From Phallus indusiatus (Eukaryota > Basidiomycota > Agaricomycetes > Phallales > Phallaceae): a stretch of 62,500 nt of DNA. Positions 25,195-39,175 of this stretch are shown piece by piece; positions within the stretch are counted from its first letter, which is position 1, and each line of letters starts with the position of its first letter. Location: contig JAQFWX010000178.1 in assembly GCA_027605045.1 (NCBI GenBank), positions 1 through 62,500 on the forward strand, in the 5' to 3' direction. Made by a program: the position numbers and the translations under genes. The notes under the pieces were generated by a model. That model had not been told where the DNA came from and did no database searches. It was given only the letters and a program-made list of their open reading frames with translations.

Positions 25195-27382
25195 ATGATA
25201 CCAACTTGTCCGGAGGATGAACCAACTGCAATCGATCAATCTAGCTTCTGGGATTCCGTACTAAGTGTTCATTTTCATCTTGGCTCCGTTCTCTCTAACC
25301 GAGCATTTTTTTCTGTAGTCAGGACTACACTGGGACTCTCATCGGATAGGATGGGCTATATCTGGTGGTTGCGCTCTTTTGACAGTCATCATCACATTCT
25401 ATAGTGTATTCTCTCATGCCCGGAACTACAACAACCCGCACGAGCAAAGGCAAATGTAAGCGTCTGGGTCAATTTCATTCATTGATTCTTACACTAAGCG
25501 TTCTCAGAATCCGCATTCTTTATATGCCGGCCGTAAGTGTTATATTTGTGCCTGTGGCCTCCAGCTAAAAACTGCATTAGATCTATGCCATCATATCCTT
25601 CCTCTCCTATCGATTTTTCAGAGACTATACTTACTATTCATTGGTGGAAGTTGGTACGTTGTTCTCGCTCTTTGTTTTGCATCAACTTTAATCCTACTAT
25701 GCAGTATACGAGGTACGAGTTTGTCCTAGTTTTAACGACATCATCTGACACGCAGTTGTGCACAGTCCGTAACCCTGAGCGCTTTCATGTCAGTCGCGAT
25801 CGTACCAAGAGCCTATGTCATATAACTTCTGATTATTGTTAGGCTATTGATGATTGAGTACGTTGCCTCGACAGCTTCAGGTGACAAAGCAGAAAATGCT
25901 CTTCTCCGAAAAGAAAAACAATCATTACCTTTTCCCGTAAGACCCGATTTCCTCGGCAGGTACTGGCATACTTATTGATATGCATTATCTAGTTTTGCTG
26001 TTGGAGATTCCGACCAAGCAAAGTAAGCTAGATCGCGCTCTATGTCTTCATTCAGTTCTGCTCAACGTCCTATTCACAGAGATACTTCATGTATACTGTC
26101 AAATGGTCCGTTATGCAATACGTAATTGTATCACCTTGTACGCCCTTTTACCCCCTTTTGTTTGTGCAATTAACAATCCTTGAATAGTGCTGTGCATTAT
26201 CGGCCTTATATCCGAGGCGTTTGGAGTATTATGTCCCCAGATATATTCGGTGCATTTTGCGCAGGTCTATATCACCAGTGTTGATTTCGTTACTATAAGG
26301 TACGTCAATCTTATGCATGCGGCATGTCTTCAGTCTGCTAAACCGGTAACTAGTGTCGCATTATATGGTTTAATTTTATTCTATAACCTAACGAAAGAAG
26401 AACTCCGAGGCCGAAGACCATTGGCCAAATTTTTGTGTATCAAAGGTGTGTTGATTACTTTATCATGTCAACAACAACTTATTGAACTATGTCTAGGAAT
26501 CGTCAGTACGTAAAAAGACAGAAAACTGACTGGTTACCATCTCTACTAACGTCAACCAACAGTGTTGACGTTCTACCAAGAATTTGTTGTACGTATGGAT
26601 GCTACTGGTTTTTCCTAGAGGGACACCATTTACGAGTTTATACTAAAACTTCACGTAGTTTAGCTTGCTGGAAAAATACCATGTTATCAAAGGTACCGTT
26701 CCCATCATCAGAAGTGAACCTGGATCTTGATCTGATTCTATTGTTATCTGTTCGTCAGCGACCGAATTCTGGACATCAACGAACATAGCAGATGGATTGA
26801 CGGCACTAGCAACTTGTATTGAAGTGAGCCCTAACCCGCGCCTAACCCATACGAACAGTCTGATAACAAAACCTTCGTTAGATGGTGTTTTTCGCCCTTT
26901 TCATGCTGTGGTCTTACCGACCATCTGAATATGCGTCAGATGTCAAAACAGGCATTTTCCGACCTCTCCTGGACAGGTACGTGTGCTTCTATCATCTCTC
27001 GTAACTTCTACAGCTAATTATCGTCATACTCTAAAGCTTAAACTTTTGTGCGTAGTTCTGATCTTGCGAGTCGAAAGAGTATGCACTAACCACGAAACCT
27101 ATTCATTCAGCTGATTTCGCCTACGAAATCATATCTTCTATTCGCTTCTTCTTCGACTACGCACGAAATAAACCCGGCACTCATACGATGAAGAGTGCCA
27201 AGAATCAAGGACCGAATAATCGCCCCGACTTCGATCAAGCATTCGGACTTTACACAGGTGCAAAGTCAGCATCGCGAAATCAAGTCTATGGTGTTGAAGG
27301 TCTCGGGAGTACGACGGCTCTAGGGTACGAGTATGCCTCTACCGAGGCTATTGCCATGTCTGGACATGATCTAAAACCTTGA
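25195..27382 (+). CDS. TMEM184 / DUF300 (OST-alpha-like) membrane protein
   Basis: Multi-pass membrane protein of the organic-solute-transporter-alpha/TMEM184 fold. About 18 exons rebuild roughly 410 residues. Core motifs run HRIGWAISGGCALL, HARNYNNPHEQRQIIRILYM, IYAIISFLSYRFFRDYTYYS, SVTLSAFMLLMIEYVA, FCCWRFRPSK, RYFMYTVKWSVMQYVIV, VALYGLILFYNLTKEELRG, RRPLAKFLCIK, TEFWTSTNIADGLTALATCI and DFAYEIISSIRFFFDYAR. Three exons are tiny: 25705-25712 (8 nt), 26497-26505 (9 nt) and 27037-27047 (11 nt); each is needed for a conserved motif. The second exon probably starts at 25319. An apparent frame break near 25345 vanishes once that phase is used. In yeast and plants relatives sit in vacuolar or endomembranes; the role here is inferred only from family. 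Confidence 0.87.
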
Positions 27383-27848
27383 ACGTTGACCAGACCGCAA
27401 TACTCTTCGGAAGAATGAAAGTATCCTTTGCTTTCTCATATGTGTAAGCTACCTCACCCTTAAACGAAGGACGGTTTTATTCATATTTTTAAGTGCCTAA
27501 TGTCTACTTCATGTTTCAGCACCGCTTTTACTTCATCCAATGTATATTACAACTGCTCTTGGACAATTATATTCACTTATACCCTTCAATGTAAACGGAA
27601 TTTTGATTAAACACGATATAACTACGTGAATATCTTCGTATATACTTCCGCAGTATTAGTAACCCAGTAAAAGAAAATGATAAGAAAAGAAGAAAACAGT
27701 GATCAAAGGCTAACCAACGGCATACAGGTAAGATATTTAATAGAATACAAATACACAAACGACATGATGGATGCAATACCACCTGGGGGTAACACAAAAG
27801 ATACATTAGCATAAAACAAGCTTATATCAGTCACCAAATGAGATCCCA
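27383..27848. other. Convergent intergenic gap
   Basis: These 466 bases lie between two gene ends and hold A/T-rich 3' flanks only. I see no further feature. Confidence 0.5.
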
Positions 27849-30800
27849 TCATGGAGTCCCAGAAAACGCTCGAGGTTTATGATGGAGTAGCCGTGACGCA
27901 TGCGAACCACGCTCGTTGACGAGTTTACTTATAGCGTTAAGCAAATCAGCACGGCGCAAGGGTTCTACAGCAAAACACTTTCAGCACAGTTGTTTGAGGC
28001 ATAGATGAAATCAACACTAACTCGTTATGTGATCGTCCTGCAAACATATCGTCAGTAATGGCGGTTTCACGAGAACAACAAAGGCATACCATTCCCGCCT
28101 GCAGACAACGTTCACGATCACCGATCACTAAGGAAATGAAATTAGAGTAGTGCGATGAAGAACTATAAGCTATAACACATACTTGCGTGGGCAGTTAGTG
28201 CAATAATAGGGGTCCGTTCTAGTCCATCGTGAAGCTCGTATACTCGGATAAGCTCCGTCGCCTCCATACCACCCATGTAAGGCATCGAGACATCCATCTT
28301 TATTCAGAAGCGTGCATCAGAAAACAAGAGTCGAAAGTCCATACGTAACATTACAGCCTACCAAAATAATGTCGAAAGGATGACCTTCTGCGATTCTTTG
28401 CTTAAAGGCGTCAACAGCCAGTGCACCATTCTCCGCGATCTCCACTTGATGGCCATACTTGTTCAGAATCTGAACAGCGAGTTTTTGGTTGACAACGTTA
28501 TCTTCAGCCAATAAGATGTCGTATCTAACTCCAGTGGGCGCAGCTACGGGGCTGACGGCGTTCGACTCCAAGGCTGATATCAACGCTGAAGCCAAGTCTT
28601 GCGGCGAGCATGGGATATTCACTTGCGAGCTGATACTGTTGTCGAGACACCATTTAACTGAAGACGAATAATTAGCCAAGCGTTGTCTTCTGGAAAAGAT
28701 AATACGTACGATTGAGACCTTGTGAGGATTGAGACTGCGTTGGATAAGGAATAAACGACACAATTCAGCAAAGAACGAGAGATAATAAGGCTTACCGGGG
28801 ACAGTAGTACGATAGGTATGTATCGCAAATGTTCGACGTCGCGTAATGGTGCAGTCTAAGCAAGCGTAACATGGTCAATACGCACGTAACTTCCACGCTA
28901 GTAAGAGGCTTACAATCTCCATTGAATCCAAAAGGATGGTATCAACATGAGGGCACGATTCCCTGTCTGAGACAGCGGCAATCTCGTGAACAACGTGTGC
29001 TTTAAGACCCATATTCAGGATGAGTTTGGCAATGTTGTCTCCATCATGGGTCGTGTCAATATACAGGATTGTACGTCCAGCAAACGGCGCCATCCGTTGC
29101 ATCACGACCTCCAAAGGCGGCGAGCTGACTTGCGACGTGATAGTGAAGAAGAACTTGCTGCCTTTGCTGAGTTCACTTTCCACCCACATATCGCCTTGCA
29201 TGAGGGACACGAGACGTTTTGAAATAGAAAGCCCTAAGCCAGTACCACCATATTCCTAATATCAGATGGTAAGGGCGATGAAAGGTTCTGGGCATACAAT
29301 AAAACTTACCCTTGTGGTTGAACCGTCCGCTTGACAAAAGGTATCAAAGATGAGATTTAGTTTGTCCTTTGCAATACCGATGCCAGTATCAGAGACGCAG
29401 AACTCCAACGTGACGCTCTCATCGTCCAACGCTAATAGTCGACAACTCAATGCGACAAGACCCCGTTTTGAGACTTTGGAGGGCGTGAATTTGATTGCAT
29501 TGCCGACGAGGTTGGTTATGACTTGTCTGAGACGTAGAGCATCACCAATGAGTTGATCAGGTATTTGAGGATCGACATCGTATGTTAAGTCGAGATTATT
29601 TTGATCGGCACGAACTACGAGAGTTTTGAGAATCCCGAACACAGTTGACCGAAGGCAGTATGAAACTTGTTCCATGGTCATCCGACCAGCCTCAACTATA
29701 TTCACATGTCAGTTCATTGATTATGCAGAGAAGCGAGAGAACATACTCTTAGAAATATCCAGAATATCGTCAATGATGAGTAGGAGCGACCGAGCTAAAC
29801 TGTGAACTAGTAGCAGACTTTCTCTCTGAGACCGATTCAGGTCGCTGTCCAGAGTCAATTCAGTCATGCCGATTATACCGTTCATGGGCGTCCTACAAGA
29901 AATGTCAACGGTATTCTTTTAAGAGAAAAAAAGGAAAACAAACCGGATTTCATGAGACATGTTGGCTAAGAACTCACTCTTAGAGCGATTTGCCAATTCG
30001 GCGGCTTCCTGGCCGCAGTATTCTTTTGAATGGCTTCTCGTAAATTGAAAACCATTTGGTTAATCTGGGTTTTGAGAGAATCCATTTCACCGCTGGCCTC
30101 AACAGTAATGAACCGAGTGAAGTCGCCATCCATAGCGGCTGCCGAAATTTGTGCAAAGCCACGGACTTGGGTGGTTAGGTTATGAGCCATCTTGTTTACG
30201 GAAAGACTGTACAACACATAAGTATACAAGGATCAGCCTAAAAAGAAATGACCCACGTAATCTCTTTCCACGTTCCTTGCACACGACCAACATCTGCCTG
30301 AACACCCAGCTTGCCTTCCGTACCGACTTCTCTAGCTACTTTCTTCACTTGCTCGGCGAAGAAAGCAAGTTGATCAACCATGTCGTTGATGGTGTTGACC
30401 AAATCAAGAATCTCGCCGGATACAGAGACACCGACGACCTTTTTCGTAAGATCACCTCTTGCGACTGCAGTCTGGAAGAAGACGTTAATAAGTTTATGCA
30501 TAGTGTAACAAATAAATATACGTACTGTCGCTTTGGCAATCTCTCGTACTTGTAGTGTAAGCTAGAGTCCATAAGATACATAATAAAGCCAGAGTCTGAT
30601 GCAATGCATACGTTGCTGGCCATCACGTTGACGTTATCGGTTAAAACCTTCCATGTTCCACCGACATTGGGTACGGACGCTTGCGCGCCAAGTCTACCTT
30701 CTGTTCCGACTTCACGCGCAACTCTGAGGAACGTATTAAGTTTGACTAACACGAACGGAGAACTGTGCATTATATACCTAGTGACTTCATCGGCGAATAT

Positions 30801-33198
30801 GCTTAAACTTTCGGTCATGCCATTAACGGTTTCCTGCAAGCCAATGAGACGTACTTGAAGTGGGCAAAGAAATAGAACAGACCTTTAACTCTAAAATTTC
30901 TCCTCTAACGTCAACCTCGATCTTCTTCGTCAGGTCACCCTGTGCGACCGCCTTGGTCACTCCGGCAATAGAACGCACTTGGTTGGTAAGGTTCATTGCC
31001 TATAAAAGATGATAAGAAAAAGAGCCGTTCAGGTTTGTATTATAAAACAGACCATTAGGTTGACCTAAACATCGCGAGAATTCAACGTTGTAGCCATGAC
31101 AAGCGCTATTCGAAACTCACATTATCTGTCAGCGTCTGCGATAGAAACAAATTCAATAAGGATATTATACATTACGTTGCGTATGACGAACCTTCCAAGT
31201 GCCTTGCACATCTGCAACCACCGCTTGACCACCGAGTATACCTTCGGTTCCTACTTCAAGAGACACACGAGTAACCTAGACATGTGTAAATCAGAGCTTG
31301 CTTTGTGTTACATTGTCGAGACAACTTACTTCCCGAGCAAGAGTTGCTAACTGTCTGACCATAGAATTGACTGTCATTTTAAGGTCGAGCATCTCTCCCT
31401 GTACATCAACGTTGACAGTCTTCGTCAAGTCACCCTGCGCCACAGCCTTGGTAACTTCAGCGATGGAGCGCACTTGGTTGGTCAAGTTTGTAGCCATATT
31501 CTGCATGAATGTTATCGGTCCGTTGGATAGATACAAATAACACAAGTTTTCGTACATTGACATTGCGTGTTAGATCGGCCCATGTGCCTTGGACATCCGC
31601 AACAACAGCTTGCCCACCAAGAATACCTTCAGTTCCTACTTCGAGAGCTACACGAGTAACTTCTGATGCGAATGTACTAAGCTGGTCAACCATCTTGTTC
31701 ACTGTGTCCTTGAGCGTTGCCATTTCTCCCTCAACCTACTCAGGCGCTCAGGAAAAATATGCAAGAATATAACGAAAGATGACCCACTTGAATCTCAACT
31801 TTTTGGGTCAGATTACCCTGTGCGACAGCAGTAGTTACGATGGCGATAGACCGGACTTGATTTGTCAAATTGCTGCACATCTGATTGACGTTGTATGTTA
31901 ACTCCCTCCAAACACCTTCGACTCCTGGAACCTCGGCCATTCCGCCCAGTTTTCCTTGACTACCGACTTCCAACGTCACACGAGTAACTTCGCTGGCAAG
32001 GGTTCGTAATTGTAACACCATTCCGTTGACAGTTGTCTTAAGATCCAATATTTCTCCGTTGGCGTCAACCTCAATTTGCTTGGATAAATCGCCGCGAGCC
32101 ACGGCTTTGGTGACAGCTGCAATTGACCGGACTTGGTTTGTAAGATTTTCGGCGAGGACATTGACGACATTTGTTAGCTCTCGCCATGTTCCTTCAACGT
32201 CTTGTACAAGTGCTTGACCGCCTAATTTCCTTGAAAAAGAGACTGAGATGATATACGACGCGAAAAAAGACAAATACGCATACCCTTCGCTGCCCACTTC
32301 CTGACTGACACGAGTGACTTCCTTAGCAAACTGCAATAATTTATCCACCATTCCATTGATGACGTCCTTCAACTGTATCATCACCAGACCCTGAACGGGA
32401 ACAGTAATCTTCTGAGACAAATCACCAAGGGCGACAGCCTGAGAAATATTTGAGTAAAATAGATTGTAGATGACGGCAGAGAGAAGGAAAGAGAAAGAGA
32501 GAGTAGCATACTTTACAAACGCGAGCAATATCTTGCACTTGAGCCTTCAGGAGTCTAAGCTCCTCGACGGCACTCATACCACTCTCGTAGGCAGCAGCGC
32601 TCAAAGGGCCGGGAGGGACGATTAAAGGACTACCATTAGGATCTATACCAGAAAGAGCTGGACCTAAACCATTCAAATTGGTGTAATCTTGCTTTCAGAA
32701 GGAACCACTGCTACCTGACCATCTGCCACATGTCGGACAGAAATACTCAGCAGTCTGAGCTGAAGCCGCTGGAGCGGAGGCAGATATGGCTGTTTTTTGA
32801 GAGGGATTCAAGATGGGGGGTAGATCATCGAGGCATATTGTCATAGGAGACGTACGATAATGCTTAGTACCGTTGGAACCGTTGATACCGTTTGAAGGAG
32901 AAGTGCCTTCGACAGGGGGACTACTGGTGCGACTTGAACTGGAACTGGAGCTGGAAAGGGTGCTAGAACTGCCGCTCCTTCTTTTCTTGGTTATTGGGCC
33001 AGATTTCTCGTGCTCGCTAATGGTATCGACAAGACTTTCGGCCGTGTACATCCGCCTGGCCACATTTGCAAGACTCTTCTCAATGGCATCAGTCTGCCAA
33101 TCGCGGGGACCATCGTATTGAGGAAGAGAGGGATTGTCCACGCCCCGTTCGTATACGGTCAGTAAGGAGAGGAGATGGGCTAGAAAATCCGCCGACAT
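27849..33198 (-). CDS. nik1: Group III hybrid histidine kinase (Nik1/Os-1 type) with an apparent frameshift
   Basis: Cytosolic osmosensing kinase that feeds the HOG pathway and is the target through which phenylpyrrole fungicides act. From the start ATG (33198, [19 protein letters not shown]) it has a Ser-rich linker, then about seven HAMP repeats ([93 protein letters not shown]). Next come the H-box [16 protein letters not shown]-box [13 protein letters not shown]-boxes DTGIGIAKD and [13 protein letters not shown], and a receiver with [12 protein letters not shown], phospho-Asp in ILMDVSMP, LTAHA and ITKPL. A 12-nt exon (31053-31064) restores one HAMP. Exons join in frame except at about 30008: [14 protein letters not shown] needs one more G, so as written translation stops at 29966, before the kinase. 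Length would be about 1,300 residues. Confidence 0.9.
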
Positions 33199-34450
33199 TG
33201 GGTGACGGACAGAAAATGGCGGGCGTGAACGATGGGGAGCGACTCGGATACAAGTGCACGATGCCGATATTCCACGATTCAAGCTCCGCAATAATTCTTC
33301 TTCACTTCGTTTTCAGACAAGATTCCAGCCAAATGGTCAATTGGTTCTTCCGGATTCGGACTTCTTGCATGCGCAAGTACAGCCTACAGCCTATCATGCA
33401 CTGGTCCTGAAATGTGTGTCGTCATATCACACGCTAAATTTGTTAACTATGCAGATTGCGATGCAGATACACAGACCTGTGTGCCGAGCACAGGACAGAT
33501 TTAAAAACCAACGACGTGGGTGTGTTTTTCATGCTATCTTACTCCTATATCCCAAGTCAATATGATGATCAACTCTTTGTGCGAGCACGATCGTTGGCCG
33601 CGATTGGAGGGTTCTCCTTCAAGATATGCAAACGATGGTTACTGGATTGTGGCGTGTCGATTAAGTAAACTAAGGTATGCATAACATATCGACGGATTTC
33701 TCATTCTGCGACAGGACTCTGTGACATGCCGCGGGCTTATGACACGAAGCCGGGCTACGGACATGGAAACGAGATTGAGTGGATGAAGCTGGTTAATGTA
33801 AGCATTCCTGTCAAATAATGGTTTTACAACTAGGAGATGCCCGTCTATGTTCGGGGCAGTATTGATATTGATATTGATAGACGATCCCTTCAAAGGTATA
33901 ACGTTCGACAAGCTTTCCTGCGCTTCCTTGAGCGCGTATGCTTATTTGATAAATAGGATATATGAATGACTTATGAACCGCACCATTCGTACGGTTAACT
34001 AGTGGTGTGAAACTTCTTCTATCCGGAATTTTTAATGAATACTTATACACCATACACTTCTCCCCGTCTCAAAAAAGCAGTCGGTACAACTTGTCGACGT
34101 CTAAAAACCTGGGCTTACTTGATCTTATTGCGCATACGTGGCAGAAGCATCTCTCAGTTTGCGGCGTGAAGCAAGGGAGAGGATGTCATATCAATACGGC
34201 TGAAGATCCCCTCAGGCGAACCTAGTCTAAAGAATGCGCGCTAACCCTTTTCGGGGGAAGCATACTCGTGTTTATGTAGGCTTGGGTCACAATACATTAT
34301 TGCCAGTGAAGGTGTGTTTAAAAGGAAAGAATACTAAAACGCTGGTTGTTTCCATTCCCTCTCCTAACTGAATCGACACCAGAAAATAAAACACACTAAG
34401 TATAAGATAAATACAGCATTAGACGGTATACAGAAGGAATAAAGATTAAA
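33199..34450. other. Intergenic, promoter of histidine kinase
   Basis: 1.25 kb without a gene I can support. A short GATATT tandem lies at about 33861-33880. The open frames here lack domain and splice context. Confidence 0.5.
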
Positions 34451-34856
34451 TTAGCTGCCGCTGACCCGTCGAGTTTGGCTGGGTGCGGGAGACGTGGGTA
34501 AACTAATAGGCCCTCCGTTTATCAGATCTTGAATGGAGGTTTCCAATGAGTCTACTCGAACTGACATTTGATTTACTAGACGGAAAATTTTATCGCTCAA
34601 AAACAGAGGTACCAATGCGCGCTCTCCCCAACTTACATTTGTCGAGAATTTGCGAAGACATATCCTCAAACTTCCCTTCTAGTTGTCCCAGCAACGACTC
34701 CACGAATGCTGTTAGCTCGTGTGGACTGGAGATATCTTCTAAACGAGGGGGACTCTTGGGCGCGTCGGAAACAGTTTTCACGGATTCTGCTTGATTCGTT
34801 AAACCGTTTAAATGACTAGAGGAAACTTTGAGAGCTTTGAACGGCTCTGAAGACAT
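34451..34856 (-). CDS. Heat shock factor-binding protein 1 (HSBP1) homologue
   Basis: Small coiled-coil protein that in animals and plants binds the heat-shock factor trimer and dampens the response. Two exons, 34856-34637 and 34575-34451, join to 114 residues. The core is ELTAFVESLLGQLEGKFEDM, then SSQILDKLNQMSVRVDSLETSIQDLI, the HSBP1 heptad pattern with its hydrophobic a/d positions. An unusual Ser/Pro-containing N-terminal extension of about 50 residues precedes it. It shares a 214-base promoter with the divergent polyamine/lysine fusion gene. Confidence 0.85.
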
Positions 34857-35070
34857 GTTTCAAGGGCCTGGCTCTGTTAAGCGGTGTAGAGGAATGCTGA
34901 GTGTTGCTGAACGCGAGCGATCGAGAACGATGGATCGACAATTGTCACGCGCGTCACGCGTCACGGTTCACGTGACGGTGTGATTTCTAGATTAGATAAG
35001 CGTCCTCATTGTTTCCGTTCAAAAACTTGACTCGAGTCATAATTTCGAAATTCATTTTTTGTTCAAATCC
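34857..35070. promoter_or_regulatory. Bidirectional promoter with clustered GTCACG and CACGTG sites
   Basis: This is the 214-base gap between two divergent ATGs. At 34944-34980 the motif GTCACG occurs three times in a row, then a perfect TCACGTGA palindrome (34968-34975) followed by a further CGGTG. CACGTG is the usual bHLH core (Cbf1 or Pho4-like) in fungi, and TGACG/CGTCA is a bZIP half-site. Which factor binds is not known. Confidence 0.55.
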
Positions 35071-37721
<2,651 letters not shown>

Positions 37722-37953
37722 TACTCTCGAGACTATCAGGCTGTTTCCCATCCAGATTCGCTCTGATATTTGTCAAAATCAAATAGTATAAATATAGACT
37801 TCGTAGTGAATATAACAAAACTGGGTTATCTCAGCGTTCAACGCTCAACGTCCTTTCCGTTTCCAGAGCGTAGTTCTTCAACAGCACAGTATACATTCTA
37901 AGCATGCTATGGATGTAATACTCCGTGAGCTTGTGATTTCGATATGTGGCAGG

Positions 37954-38566
37954 CTACGTACCTATACCTCCGCAATACGCACACAGATAACAAGGGCAAC
38001 AGCATCTATTTAAAAAAGTCACTGATTGTCATGCGCATAGCTTGTGAAGCGTGAGGACTTACGGATTCTCGAAGGCTTCCCTGCAACACCACAGAGAGAA
38101 CACCAAGAAGAACCACAGTAAGACAAAGGCTCCAATGAAGACGACAATGAGATATACTAAACGGAAATGGAGGAAAAAAATTTGACGGGGTTCTGTACAG
38201 ACAAGGGAATTGTCACGAACGTTTGTGCCGGACAAAAACACTTTGATTGCCATTCTCTGAAGTTGTATCCACCAGTGCCCTCCGAAGGAAGTTAGTTGCC
38301 GCGCCAACTCCTTTGCCTCCCGTGGTGTTGAGATCGTATAAGTAAAGAATGAATATCAAAAGCAGAAAACAGGATGCCGGAATGATGAATTGTCTTCGAT
38401 TGAAGCCTTGGAGGAAGCTGAAAGCACTGTGCGAAGGTCGTCGAGGGTCATGACGTGTACAACGCCGTCTATCGCGACAGGTGCAGTTCTCGGTGTCCGT
38501 TTCACCCGCCGGAAGCGATATGGACGGCTGTGCCACGAATGTAGGTTGTTCTTTGACAACAAACAT
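37954..38566 (-). CDS. Small two-TM membrane protein with a Cys-rich tail (unrecognised)
   Basis: Three exons, 38566-38221, 38156-38063 and 38005-37954, join to 163 residues. The N-terminus is hydrophilic with a CTCRDRRRC cluster. A first hydrophobic segment (FIIPASCFLLLIFILYLYDL) and a second (YLIVVFIGAFVLLWFFLVFS) flank a loop of about 40 residues. The C-terminus is LWCCREAFENP, then CCCPCYLCAYCGGIG, dense in Cys and possibly palmitoylated or metal-binding. I do not recognise the family. The last exon reads to TAG 37954; a small extra intron there could change the final few residues. Confidence 0.65.
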
Positions 38567-39175
38567 TACAGAAAATATAGGTGATTTGAGGAAGAAAGAC
38601 AGTTAAGAAAGGTGGGTGTGGAGTCGGCGCAGGGTCGATAAAAAAAACCCTGGGCCCCCTTGGCATTGAAGCAATGCCGCTTCCCGCTGACTCGGACAAA
38701 TGATACATAACAAACTGCATTCTTCAAACAAACTGTAATGTGCTTGGACTTTATTAGCCATGTGTTTATGGGACGACAACATTCAGTCCCGCGCAATGTC
38801 TCAAACTAATAATCTTAACGACTCCACGGCAGACCCCAAAACGTGTTTCTAATTGATATGACGACACTGCTTTGGTAGGAGAGTAAAGTAATATTGAGGA
38901 AACCGCTAGAAAGTGTACAACGAGATGTCCTAGTATGATATAGACCGTTAAAAATACAAAAATCGCACGGTATTACAACATGGAGCTGGAAGCACATGAT
39001 GGTTTTTAGAAGTAGGATTTGTGAAATTGTAAATGAATGGCACCGCATCACATTTTGAGAACAAGAGAAAGGATAAAAAAAATAAATGAAGGAAAACGGA
39101 AAAGATCGTGATTATATGAAAGAAAAGGCAAGGCGCAGGCCAAGGATAGTGGGATACTATGTGTGATATATGGGA
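38567..39175. other. Intergenic gap
   Basis: I see nothing beyond a short promoter and the 3' flank of the HMG gene. Confidence 0.5.

Noticed and set aside
25319..25420. Frameshift in the TMEM184 gene (TAG after TLIG)
   Set aside because: The DYTGTLIG reading is the wrong phase. Starting the exon at 25319 gives SGLHWDSHRIGWAISGG, which fits the family without any lesion.
31040..31240. Decayed HAMP repeat in the histidine kinase
   Set aside because: A short TLTDN exon and the 12-nt exon 31053-31064 restore the repeat completely.
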